A DNA stretch of 31,375 bases from Candidatus Rifleibacteriota bacterium (GTDB lineage: Bacteria > Riflebacteria > Ozemobacteria > Ozemobacterales > Ozemobacteraceae): positions 1 to 31,375 of the forward strand of contig JAFXRA010000213.1 in assembly GCA_017526725.1 (NCBI GenBank), read 5' to 3'. The position numbers and the translations under genes were made by a program. Below are positions 24,573 to 31,375 of the stretch, one piece after another. The notes beneath the pieces are model-generated. The model did no database searches, was not told the DNA's origin, and saw only the letters and a program-made list of their open reading frames with translations. Position 1 is the stretch's first letter; every line of letters begins with the position of its first letter.

Positions 24573-25483
24573 GATTTTCTGTTCAACAGGTATAAAGCCA
24601 AAGCCTTTAAATCATCCATCTTATCGCCTAATGGTTCAATAGCTTTAATAGCTTCATCATAGGTTTTCTTTGCATAGTCCTTAGCACCATCTACCCCTAA
24701 TAATGCAGGATAAGTAGACTTGCCAAGAGCCACATCTCTGCCAGTATTCTTGCCTAGGGTCGCAGCATCGCTTTCTATATCAAGAATATCATCTACTATT
24801 TGAAATAAAAGTCCTATTTTATGGGAATAAGTCTTCAGGCTTTTCAATTGTTCGTTATTTGCATCAGCTAGAACAGCACCAGTCAAAATTGGCGCACGAA
24901 GCAGGGCCGCAGTTTTCCCCATATGAATTCTTTCTAAGGTGTCTTGGCCTATTTTTTTATTTTCATAGCGCAAATCAAGCATCTGACCGCCAATTACACC
25001 TCTATAAGTAAAGGCTTCATTAGCTATTTTTATGATTTTGACAATTTTATCTTCTGAAACGCCGTATTCAGCAAGTTTTCCAAACCATTCATAGGGCATA
25101 AGCATAAGGCAGTCACCAGCTAAAACAGCAGTGGCTTCACCAAAAACCTTATGATTGGTAGGTTTGCCTCTTCTTAAATCGTCATCATCCATACAGGGTA
25201 AATCATCGTGAATTAAACTGGCAGAATGATAGAGTTCATAGGCACAGCCTGCTCTATAAGCAGCTTCACCTTTAAAGCCAAAAGCTTCAGCAGTAAGAAT
25301 AGTCAAAGCCGGTCTGATTCGCTTGCCGCCAGCCATTACAGAATATCTCATTGCCTCATTTAGATTAGCAGAGTATTCTTCTTCATTTTGAGGAAGCCAC
25401 TTATCTAAGTATTCGTTCACATTTTCTGCAATTTCAGAAAGCTTTGATAAAAAATTGCTGATACTTTCCTGTTCTTTACTCAT
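24569..25483 (-). CDS. ispA: Short-chain polyprenyl diphosphate synthase (FPP/GGPP synthase)
   Basis: Condenses IPP with allylic diphosphates. 304 residues from the ATG at 25483, which lies one base after the xseB stop and behind a GAAGG site; an in-frame ATG at 25573 would overlap xseB by 89 bp and is less likely. First Asp-rich motif DDLPCMD at 93-99 with RRGKPT, second DDILD at 231-235, GGKRIRPAL at 52-60. The residue five before the first Asp is A88, a small residue as in many GGPP synthases, so the product could be longer than FPP; this is only suggestive. Confidence 0.93.
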   Translation of the reverse strand: MSKEQESISNFLSKLSEIAENVNEYLDKWLPQNEEEYSANLNEAMRYSVMAGGKRIRPALTILTAEAFGFKGEAAYRAGCAYELYHSASLIHDDLPCMDDDDLRRGKPTNHKVFGEATAVLAGDCLMLMPYEWFGKLAEYGVSEDKIVKIIKIANEAFTYRGVIGGQMLDLRYENKKIGQDTLERIHMGKTAALLRAPILTGAVLADANNEQLKSLKTYSHKIGLLFQIVDDILDIESDAATLGKNTGRDVALGKSTYPALLGVDGAKDYAKKTYDEAIKAIEPLGDKMDDLKALALYLLNRKS

Positions 25484-25484
25484 T

Positions 25485-25775
25485 TTATCTGCCTTCTCTT
25501 TCTGGGTCAAAAGGAGTTTCTGAAGGATTTTGAATCGTTCCAAGAAGCTGCAGCATTTTTTCTTCGGCTGCATCTAATGCCGCACTGCATTTTTTTGAAA
25601 GAGCAGTTCCAACAGCATAGAGCTGAAGACCGTATTCTAAGGAAGTTCCTTCCTGTTCCAATGCATCAACAACTATTTCTAACTTAGACATAGCTGTTTC
25701 ATAATCTAATTTTTCAATATCTTCTTTACTCATTGCTACAATTTTCGCAATTTCTTTTTGAGTATACTGCGGCAT
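25485..25775 (-). CDS. xseB: Exodeoxyribonuclease VII small subunit
   Basis: 96 residues from the ATG at 25775, chosen for its strong AAGGAG site; the in-frame ATG at 25823 has none. Helical family core DYETAMSKLEIVVDALEQEGTSLEYGLQLYAVGTALSKKCSAALDAAEEKMLQLL (about 24-78). An N-terminal extension of about 20 residues and an acidic/basic tail are extra. Partner of xseA, from which it is separated by a 316-bp repeat-filled gap, unlike the usual tight xseA-xseB order. Immediately precedes the prenyl synthase gene, a common arrangement. Confidence 0.92.
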   Translation of the reverse strand: MPQYTQKEIAKIVAMSKEDIEKLDYETAMSKLEIVVDALEQEGTSLEYGLQLYAVGTALSKKCSAALDAAEEKMLQLLGTIQNPSETPFDPEREGR

Positions 25776-25846
25776 ATTTTTCTCCTTCTTAAACTGAAAA
25801 CAGATTTCTTTAAAAGCGGACATTCAGCTTGCTCAACCTTATTCAG

Positions 25847-26030
25847 GTGTTACGCTTCGCTGTGAGACACTTCGTTGTGGGACGTTTCACTGTGGTAATC
25901 GTCAAACAACTATCACGGGCAGCGTCAGCTGGCGTTTCACAGATTGCGTCGCAATCGTCTCACAGAGGCTTTATCCTCGTCTCACATTACTGCTCTAAGC
26001 TCTACGCTCTATTGCTCTGTGAACTGCTCT
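25847..26030. repeat. Hairpin-rich dispersed repeat, copy B
   Basis: Same orientation as copy A, exactly 3132 bp away. Mismatches include one in the GGCAGC/GCTGCC hairpin (here GCTGGC) and one in the GAGGCT/AGCCTC hairpin (ATCCTC), both weakening stems. The GCTCTAN tail has one more unit than copy A. It separates xseB from xseA. Confidence 0.88.
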
Positions 26031-26090
26031 CCCTTTTCCCTACGCCCTACGCCCTATACCCTTCTCCCTTGCCAAGCTTCGCTTGGCCCT
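26031..26090. repeat. CCCTNNN heptamer tract and 7-bp hairpin
   Basis: Six units in register: ccctttt, ccctacg, ccctacg, ccctata, cccttct, cccttgc (26031-26072), then hairpin GCCAAGC (26071-26077), TTC, GCTTGGC (26081-26087) that ends 4 bp before the xseA stop codon (26092). There is no U-tract on the minus strand, so it is not a canonical terminator for xseA. Same module as 16943-16982. Confidence 0.85.
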
Positions 26091-26091
26091 T

Positions 26092-27321
26092 TCACCTTTC
26101 AACTTCCTCAACAGTGACTCCTGCGTAGCCATCTGCAAAGCCCAATCTTAAGCCAGCACCTTTTTTCAGCTTCTTAACAGAAGTAACCACTTTACCCTTT
26201 TCGTCAGTTGCCATAATGTAGCCTCGTTTAAGCAAAGCCTTAGGGTCTAGCAGAAGAAATCTTGCATTCAGAAGCTCGAAACGATGTTTTATTCCATCGA
26301 TAAAAGTTCTGAAACAGGTATCAAGTTCCCTAGAAAGATTCATGACAGTGTTTCTACGTTCAGCAACCAAAAGCGAAGGTTTCACGAGAAACCTGCATTG
26401 TGCACAACTGTTGTATCTTTGTTTCTGAATCGTTATAACACTCTTCATTATGCGGTTCAAACGCAGGGTTTTCTGCCGTATAATTTCTATTAAATCTTCT
26501 TTTACGGGAACAACTAGTTCGCCCGCTACAGAAGGTGTTGCAGCCCTTTTATCAGCAACCAGATCTGCTATAGTTGTATCTGTTTCATGACCTACAGCAG
26601 AAATAACAGGCTTTTTGGAATCACTTATAGCTCGGGCAACAGGTTCTTCATTGAAAGCCCAGAGGTCCTCAAGACTTCCGCCGCCTCTGGCAACAATAAT
26701 TACATCTACTCTTGAATCAGCATTAAGTCTTTCAATACCGGTTACAATCTCTTTCGCTGCCCCTTCACCCTGAACCTTTACGGGAACAAGATAAATAGGC
26801 ATATTCCTAAAACGCCTTCTGATTACTCTATATATATCTTTTATTACAGCACCAGTTGGTGAAGTAACAACCCCTACCCCTTTAGGAATAAAAGGCAGCT
26901 GTATTTTTCGTTCTGGCGCAAAAAGCCCCTCGGCTTGAAGCTTGTTCTTCAGTTTTTCGTAAGCTTCATACAAAGCGCCTATTCCAGCTGGTCTTAAATC
27001 AGTTACAACAATCTGATACTCTCCTCTGGGAGCATATAAAGAAATTCCACCGTAAACCATGACCAAATCGCCATTTTTAAAATCGGTGGAAATAAATCTT
27101 CTGTTACCAGCCCACAAACAGGCTTTTAAAACAGCTTTATCATCTTTTAAAGTAAAGTAGCAGTGACCGGATGCAGCTTTTACAAGATTGGAAATTTCTC
27201 CCTGCACCCAGACAGAAGACAAAATTTTGTCGTTTTCAACGACATCTTTTATATGTTTAGTAAGAGCTTCTACTGATAGGACTTTTGCAGGGTATGGCAC
27301 AGCCGGTCTTAGCAGATTCAT
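26092..27321 (-). CDS. xseA: Exodeoxyribonuclease VII large subunit
   Basis: 409 residues; forms the catalytic subunit of the single-strand exonuclease used in repair. N-terminal OB-fold with WVQGEISNLVKAASGHCYFTLKD (about 39-61), catalytic domain with GVVTSPTGAVIKDIYRVIRRRF, ARGGGSLEDLWAFNEEPVARAI and SAVGHETDTTIADLVADKRAATPSVAGEL, and the C-terminal LLDPKALLKRGYIMA motif. It follows accC by 6 bp, so is likely in the accB-accC transcript. The 3' end borders the repeat region. Confidence 0.96.
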   Translation of the reverse strand: MNLLRPAVPYPAKVLSVEALTKHIKDVVENDKILSSVWVQGEISNLVKAASGHCYFTLKDDKAVLKACLWAGNRRFISTDFKNGDLVMVYGGISLYAPRGEYQIVVTDLRPAGIGALYEAYEKLKNKLQAEGLFAPERKIQLPFIPKGVGVVTSPTGAVIKDIYRVIRRRFRNMPIYLVPVKVQGEGAAKEIVTGIERLNADSRVDVIIVARGGGSLEDLWAFNEEPVARAISDSKKPVISAVGHETDTTIADLVADKRAATPSVAGELVVPVKEDLIEIIRQKTLRLNRIMKSVITIQKQRYNSCAQCRFLVKPSLLVAERRNTVMNLSRELDTCFRTFIDGIKHRFELLNARFLLLDPKALLKRGYIMATDEKGKVVTSVKKLKKGAGLRLGFADGYAGVTVEEVER

Positions 27322-27327
27322 TACAGC

Positions 27328-28737
27328 TTAAGCTTTCCTTTTCGCAGCGAGTTTCATCTTGTTGATATAGTCGTCATAATTCTTTTCTACAAAAGCTGTT
27401 GAAAAACGGCCATTATAGAAATCTCTATTATTCAATATGTATTTATGAAAACTAATAGTATTAGCTACGCCTTCAATTTCAAACTCATCAAGAGCCACCA
27501 ACATTCTGGAAATAGCTTCATCACGGTTATTACCCCAAACAATTAGCTTACCAATCATGGTATCATAGCATGAAGGAATCTTATAACCCTGATAAACAGC
27601 AGTATCAAGTCTGACGTTCAATCCGCCGGGAGCCACATATTTTTCAACAACGCCTGGAGAAGGAACAAATGCAGAAGTCGGGTCTTCAGCATTAATACGA
27701 CATTCTATTGCCCAGCCATGAGTATCAAGTATTTCATTTTCCAGAGGAAGAGGTTCTTCCTTCATCGCATCAGCTATCTGAAGAGCAACCAGATCATAGC
27801 CGCCGCAAGTCATTTCTGTAACCGGATGTTCAACCTGAAGTCTGGTATTCATTTCCATAAAGAAGAAATGACCATCTTCATCGAGCAAAAATTCAACAGT
27901 CCCAAGGTTATGATATATAACCCCGTCTTTACCGTTATTAATTGTTCGAACAACTTTAAGAGCTGTTTCAGCAATCTGCTTTCGAAGTTCCGGAGTAAGA
28001 GCAACAGAAGATGACTCTTCCAGAAGCTTCTGGTGACGTCTCTGAATTGAACATTCTCTGACACCAAGAGCAAAAACTCTTCCCCACTGGTCAGCTACAA
28101 TCTGAACTTCGATATGGCGAGGATTAATCATGTATTTTTCAACATATACACGGTCGTCGCCAAAAGCACTTGCAGCTTCTGCCTGTGCAGTCTGGCAAAG
28201 TTTAATAAAATCTTCTGGCTTTTCAACCAGTCTCATGCCTTTTCCGCCACCGCCTGAAGTAGCCTTTATCAGAACAGGATAGCCAATCTGAGCTGCTATT
28301 TTTGCTCCTTCTTCAGGAGAAGAGATACAGGAATCAGAACCCGGCATAACTGGAATACCAGCTTTTTTCATAATGTCTCTAGCAGCTGATTTCTGACCCA
28401 GCAAACGAATAGCTTTATAATTTGGCCCAATAAAAACACAGCCGAACTGTTCTGTCTTTTCAGCAAATTCCGGATTTTCAGATAAGAAACCATAACCAGG
28501 ATGGATTGCGTCACATTCGGTCATTTGAGCAACCGTAAGAATTGCTTCCATATTCAAATATGAAAGATCTGGTCTGGCAGGTCCGATACAGTAGGCTTCA
28601 TCAGCCATTTTCACATGAAGAGAATCTTTGTCTGCTTCAGAATATATAGCAACAGTTCTTATATCAAGGCTTTTGCAGGTTCTTATAATTCTGACTGCAA
28701 TTTCACCACGATTTGCAATAAGTATTTTAGATATCAT
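27328..28737 (-). CDS. accC: Biotin carboxylase subunit of acetyl-CoA carboxylase
   Basis: Carboxylates biotin on BCCP with ATP and bicarbonate, the first half-reaction of fatty-acid synthesis. 469 residues. MISKILIANRGEIAVRI start, HPGYGFLSENPEFAE, ATP-grasp loop ATSGGGGKGMRLV, RECSIQRRHQKLLEESSS and EMNTRLQVEHPVTEM are intact, with the catalytic Lys, His and Arg positions as far as eye alignment shows. C-terminus is about 20 residues longer than E. coli AccC. A GGGAGA site lies before the ATG, 14 bp after accB. The carboxylase looks active, in contrast with the adjacent AccB homologue. Confidence 0.96.
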   Translation of the reverse strand: MISKILIANRGEIAVRIIRTCKSLDIRTVAIYSEADKDSLHVKMADEAYCIGPARPDLSYLNMEAILTVAQMTECDAIHPGYGFLSENPEFAEKTEQFGCVFIGPNYKAIRLLGQKSAARDIMKKAGIPVMPGSDSCISSPEEGAKIAAQIGYPVLIKATSGGGGKGMRLVEKPEDFIKLCQTAQAEAASAFGDDRVYVEKYMINPRHIEVQIVADQWGRVFALGVRECSIQRRHQKLLEESSSVALTPELRKQIAETALKVVRTINNGKDGVIYHNLGTVEFLLDEDGHFFFMEMNTRLQVEHPVTEMTCGGYDLVALQIADAMKEEPLPLENEILDTHGWAIECRINAEDPTSAFVPSPGVVEKYVAPGGLNVRLDTAVYQGYKIPSCYDTMIGKLIVWGNNRDEAISRMLVALDEFEIEGVANTISFHKYILNNRDFYNGRFSTAFVEKNYDDYINKMKLAAKRKA

Positions 28738-28751
28738 TCAAAATCTCCCGC

Positions 28752-29210
28752 TCAAGCCTTTATTTCTGACGAATCTTCTATAACAAAAAGAAGATGTCCG
28801 TAGTCTATAATATCATTTTTCTTAACAGCAATTTCAGCAATACGGCCGTCAATAGGTGATTTGATCTCTTTAGTAGAATTCAGACTTAGTATCTTTCCAA
28901 GTTTTTCACCCATAGCAACTTCATCTCCAATTTTTGGGAAGTAGTTTTCATCTTCATCCATAAACTGGAATACGCCAACGAGTTCTGAACGGATTTCGGT
29001 TTTATTTGAATCTTTATCTGATACTGAGTTTTGAACTAATGCTTCGGAAGATTCCAAAATTTTTGAATTATTTATTTGTTGAGGCTTTGTTTTTGGCAAA
29101 GCAGAGCGTGCCATTTTTATTCTATCTGAGGCTCCAAGACGAAGTTCTATTTCGTCAAACCCATTATCAGATAGAATTTGATAGATTTGTTCGAGCTGAC
29201 TTATTTCCAT
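28752..29210 (-). CDS. accB: AccB-like biotinyl-domain protein lacking the biotin lysine
   Basis: 152 residues with the normal BCCP layout: helical N-terminus (MEISQLEQIYQILSDNGFDEIELRLG), a Ser/Asn/Lys linker and a C-terminal biotinyl fold from about 76 (ELVGVFQFMDEDENYFPKIGDEVAMGEKLG) to IDYGHLLFVIED. Where BCCPs have EAMKM, this protein has L108-S109-L110-N111 followed by STKEIKSPIDG, so the acceptor Lys is Asn111. I checked the reading frame on the DNA across this site and it is continuous. K114 is three residues further on, where the motif normally has Asn. It may be a BADC-like regulatory subunit, or another accB may exist elsewhere in the genome. Confidence 0.8.
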   Translation of the reverse strand: MEISQLEQIYQILSDNGFDEIELRLGASDRIKMARSALPKTKPQQINNSKILESSEALVQNSVSDKDSNKTEIRSELVGVFQFMDEDENYFPKIGDEVAMGEKLGKILSLNSTKEIKSPIDGRIAEIAVKKNDIIDYGHLLFVIEDSSEIKA

Positions 29211-29242
29211 GTTTTTTTCCTATATAGTTTTTATACCTAGGT

Positions 29243-29272
29243 ATTCTAACACAGAGAGACCTAATAGTGCAA
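29243..29272 (-). promoter_or_regulatory. Possible promoter for accB-accC-xseA
   Basis: Minus strand TTGCAC, an 18-bp spacer and TAGAAT (plus-strand 29243-29248). The -35 is weak. AGGAAA follows before the ATG at 29210. Confidence 0.35.
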
Positions 29273-29302
29273 ATCATGGTAAACCTTAACGGACTTTATA
29301 AA

Positions 29303-29322
29303 ACTTAATAGAACTTAATAGC
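29303..29322. repeat. 10-bp direct repeat AACTTAATAG x2
   Basis: Two adjacent AACTTAATAG copies with a further GAACTTAAG at about 29334, just upstream of the promoter at 29352. Could be an operator or chance AT-rich repetition. Confidence 0.4.
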
Positions 29323-29351
29323 ATCCTTAAAAGAACTTAAGGGAGAATATC

Positions 29352-29380
29352 TTGACTATAAAAACAAATGAAGTTAAAAT
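29352..29380 (+). promoter_or_regulatory. Sigma70-type promoter for the first secreted paralogue
   Basis: TTGACT (29352-29357), 17-bp spacer, TAAAAT (29375-29380). Leader of about 40 nt with an AGGAGG site before the ATG at 29426. Confidence 0.72.
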
Positions 29381-29425
29381 TAATTTGTGTACAACTCAAA
29401 CATGTTCTACAAAGTAGGAGGACAA

Positions 29426-30391
29426 ATGTTTAAGAAATTTTTGTTATTGGTTTTCTTGTTGTTGTTCGCTATTCCCCAGTCTTTTTCAGCAGAACTATTA
29501 GACCTTGTTCCAAGCAATACTGAAATAGTTATTCGTTCTAACATTAAACAAATTACTCATATTCCTGAATTAAAACAGAAAATTCAAGATATCATTAAAG
29601 AACAAGATAGGAATGAATATGTCAAATCAATTAAAGCTTGTGGCTTTAATATTTTAACTGACGTCGATTCCCTCCTTTTGTTTATGCCGATTCAATCTAC
29701 AAATCCTCAGGAAGCATTAAAAGCTGAAATTGCTTTTATTGTTAGCGGTAAATTCAATGTAGATAAAATAATGGAAGCTCTTAAGAGTAATAATGATCTT
29801 AAAGACAAACTTGTTATATCTGAAGAAGACGGTTTTCAGACTATTACAAGCATGGATGCAGAAAAAGGCAACACAAAGATACTAGTTGTTGATCCAACTA
29901 CTGTTGTATGTGGTACCGAACCAGGAGTTAACGCCGCCAAACAAGTTATATTAGGGAAAAGAGAAGGCATAAAAACCAATAAAGATTTTTCTTCTGTAAT
30001 AACTAAGCTCAACGATAAAGCTTCTGTAGCTATTGCAGCAGTTCTTCCTGATCAAGCTAGAGAATTCTTTGCTTCAAAGGAACAGTCTAAGGCTTTGAGC
30101 GTTATACAGTATCTAAGTATGGATTTTACTAAAAACGACAATTTAGATATTCACGTAATTGGCGATTTTAGTGCTTCTGCTAACATGACTGAAATAAACA
30201 AGGTATTAACAGAATTCTTCAATGGATTGAAGAAAATGGATATGCCTTATGAAGCCTGCAATGATTTCGCTAAAAATGCGAAGATATCTACCAGTGGCAT
30301 GTCTGCTACTATAACTACTTTAATTACCCAAGCTTCTATTGATAAGTTAATAGAAAATTTTGGTAGTCCTCAAACAAAAACAGATAAGTAA
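29426..30391 (+). CDS. Secreted protein of unknown function (paralogue of next gene)
   Basis: 321 residues from the ATG at 29426, chosen because AGGAGG lies just upstream and it gives a clean signal peptide (MFKKFLLLVFLLLFAIPQSFSA). The mature protein starts with LLDLVPSNTEIVIRSNIKQITHIPELKQKI, continues through SLLLFMPI and IAFIVSGKFNVDKIMEAL, and ends with TITTLITQASIDKLIENF. It aligns by eye along much of its length to the following gene, so the pair arose by duplication. No catalytic motif or cysteine pattern seen. The style recalls periplasmic or surface DUF3352-like proteins, unverified. Confidence 0.75.
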   Translation: MFKKFLLLVFLLLFAIPQSFSAELLDLVPSNTEIVIRSNIKQITHIPELKQKIQDIIKEQDRNEYVKSIKACGFNILTDVDSLLLFMPIQSTNPQEALKAEIAFIVSGKFNVDKIMEALKSNNDLKDKLVISEEDGFQTITSMDAEKGNTKILVVDPTTVVCGTEPGVNAAKQVILGKREGIKTNKDFSSVITKLNDKASVAIAAVLPDQAREFFASKEQSKALSVIQYLSMDFTKNDNLDIHVIGDFSASANMTEINKVLTEFFNGLKKMDMPYEACNDFAKNAKISTSGMSATITTLITQASIDKLIENFGSPQTKTDK

Positions 30392-30394
30392 TTC

Positions 30395-30424
30395 TTGACA
30401 ATAAAACTTATATACTATTATTAT
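30395..30424 (+). promoter_or_regulatory. Sigma70-type promoter for the second secreted paralogue
   Basis: Perfect TTGACA (30395-30400), 18-bp spacer, TATTAT (30419-30424), beginning 4 bp after the previous stop codon. The leader contains AAGGGAGTGA before the ATG at 30469. Confidence 0.65.
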
Positions 30425-30468
30425 TATCAATGTTTTAGATAACCATAATTAAGGGAGTGAAATATTAA

Positions 30469-31375
30469 ATGTTTAAAAAGATAATGTTAACTGCTGCTCT
30501 ATTCGTAGCTGTAACTGGTCAAACTCTGTTTGCTGCAGACATGACTAAATTGATTCCTGAAGACAGCGATTTTCTTCTTCAGATTAATGTTGCTAAGATT
30601 CTAGCTTTGCCGGAAGTTCAGAAACAAATCGCTGATGAATTTGCAAAACAGCCTGAACAAAAGAAAACTTATGAAGAATTAAAAACCAAATCAGGTTTTG
30701 ATCCACTTAAAGATATTTCTAACCTGGTATTATTCTCTTCTGGTAAGGCCACTGAAGGTCAGGATGCTCTTGGTGGCGCTATCATCGAAGGCAAATTCGA
30801 TGTAGAAAAGATTGTAAAAGTTATTAAAGAAGACGAAAATGCTAAGAAAGACGTAGATTTAACAGTTGTTGACGGCTTCAATTATGTAGTTCCCAAAAAC
30901 AGCAAAGACGGTTATGGTATGTTCTTAGACAATCAATATGTTGTTGTAGGCAGCCAGTCTGGTGTTGACGCTGTTAAAGCAGTAAAAATGGGCAAAGCCA
31001 AAACAATCGAAACTAACAAAGATTTTCTTGCTATTATCAATAAAATAGATTCAAAAGCTACTGTTAGCGGTGCTGGTATTCTTCCTCAAGCTTTCAAAGA
31101 CAAATGTGCTCAGAATCCAAACGCTGCAGCTCTTGCCAACATCAACACTTTCTTCTTTGATTTCAACAATGACACTAATTTAGTATTCAATCTGAATGCA
31201 GAAGTTGACAAAAAAGAAAATGTTAACAATGTTATGACTCAGATTAACGGTTACATTGCAATGATTAAAATGTTTGCAAGTCAGGCCGGTCCAGAAATAG
31301 CTGAAGCTGTTAATATGCTTACTGCTACCAATACCGAAACCACCATTAAGTTAAGCCTTGACATTCCCGCAGCAA
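30469..31375 (+). CDS. Secreted protein of unknown function, 3' end cut by window edge
   Basis: About 302 residues are present, with no stop before the window edge. Signal peptide MFKKIMLTAALFVAVTGQTLFAA, then DMTKLIPEDSDFLLQINVAKILALPEVQKQI, ISNLVLFSSGK, GAIIEGKFDVEKIVKVI and GYGMFLDNQYVVVGSQSGVDAVKAVKMGKAKTIETNKDFLAII. Each of these matches the same place in the upstream paralogue (VPSNTEIVIRSNIKQI, DSLLLFM, VSGKFNVDKIMEAL, GTEPGVNAAKQVILGK, KTNKDFSSVI). It has its own promoter and AAGGGAG ribosome site. Codon use looks biased to a smaller set (AAA, GAA, GTT, GCT) than in neighbours, consistent with high expression; that is an impression, not a count. Confidence 0.75.
   Translation, partial: MFKKIMLTAALFVAVTGQTLFAADMTKLIPEDSDFLLQINVAKILALPEVQKQIADEFAKQPEQKKTYEELKTKSGFDPLKDISNLVLFSSGKATEGQDALGGAIIEGKFDVEKIVKVIKEDENAKKDVDLTVVDGFNYVVPKNSKDGYGMFLDNQYVVVGSQSGVDAVKAVKMGKAKTIETNKDFLAIINKIDSKATVSGAGILPQAFKDKCAQNPNAAALANINTFFFDFNNDTNLVFNLNAEVDKKENVNNVMTQINGYIAMIKMFASQAGPEIAEAVNMLTATNTETTIKLSLDIPAA

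Noticed and set aside
25484..25573. Longer N-terminus for the prenyl synthase (ATG at 25573)
   Set aside because: It overlaps xseB by 89 bp; the ATG at 25483, right after the xseB stop and behind GAAGG, fits family length.
26071..26087. Hairpin as a rho-independent terminator of xseA
   Set aside because: There is no U-run after the stem on the minus strand, and the same hairpin occurs upstream of another gene inside repeat DNA.
25829..26128. Open frame across repeat copy B and into the xseA 3' end
   Set aside because: Same repeat-derived peptide; it overlaps xseA on the other strand and its C-terminus is translated heptamer repeat (Ala-Leu-Tyr-Pro-Ser type).

Overview
The window looks like a chromosomal stretch of an AT-rich, uncultured-type bacterium. 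Housekeeping genes (isoprenoid, acetyl-CoA carboxylase, exonuclease VII and purine salvage genes) are mixed with several genes I cannot name. Secreted proteins with signal peptides, a PEGA/SUMF1-type lipid-envelope style protein and two-membrane-span proteins with pseudopilin-like ectodomains would fit a diderm such as Candidatus Riflebacteria, but that placement is a guess and nothing in the window fixes the phylum.

Layout. 1-1254 (minus): 5' part of hpt overlapped by a UDP-glucuronate decarboxylase gene. 1404-4221 (plus): a phosphate acyltransferase, a stand-alone PocR sensor domain and an amidohydrolase, probably one operon, divergent from uxs with clear sigma70-type promoters on both sides. 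4235-10305 (minus): a sigma-70 factor with two N-terminal Cys-rich modules, an ABC-2 exporter pair, a DsbA/HCCA-isomerase-like protein, a secreted zinc-ribbon/PEGA/SUMF1 protein and a small membrane protein. 10434-14553 (minus): LysM protein, SNF2 helicase and a coiled-coil partner, ended by a strong terminator. 14677-16902: SLC12-like transporter. 17065-17670 (plus): small membrane protein of unknown function. 17773-29210 (minus): sdaA, two small membrane proteins, ispF, dxr, a third small membrane protein, ispE, ispD, a prenyl diphosphate synthase, xseB, xseA, accC and an accB homologue. 29426-31375 (plus): two tandem secreted paralogues, each with its own promoter.

How the genes fit together. 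Four of the seven MEP-pathway enzymes (dxr, ispD, ispE, ispF) plus the chain-elongating prenyl synthase lie in one directional cluster with ATGA couplings, next to both exonuclease VII subunits and two acetyl-CoA carboxylase genes. The AccB homologue has Asn at the position of the biotinylated Lys, so it may be a regulatory or structural subunit instead of a carrier.

The most unusual feature is the non-coding DNA. All three gaps over 300 bp, and two shorter ones, are filled with short sequences repeating with a 7-bp period (AAGATNY, GCTCTAN, CCCTNNN, AAGGACA types). They are mixed with small perfect hairpins and a roughly 158-bp hairpin-rich element present in two near-identical copies 3132 bp apart. 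Modules are shared between loci and occur in both orientations, which points to a dispersed, recombining repeat family similar in style to cyanobacterial heptanucleotide STRRs. Other items worth following are the sigma factor with duplicated Cys modules, and a three-member family of two-span proteins with a Cys-Cys-YCxxHG ectodomain.
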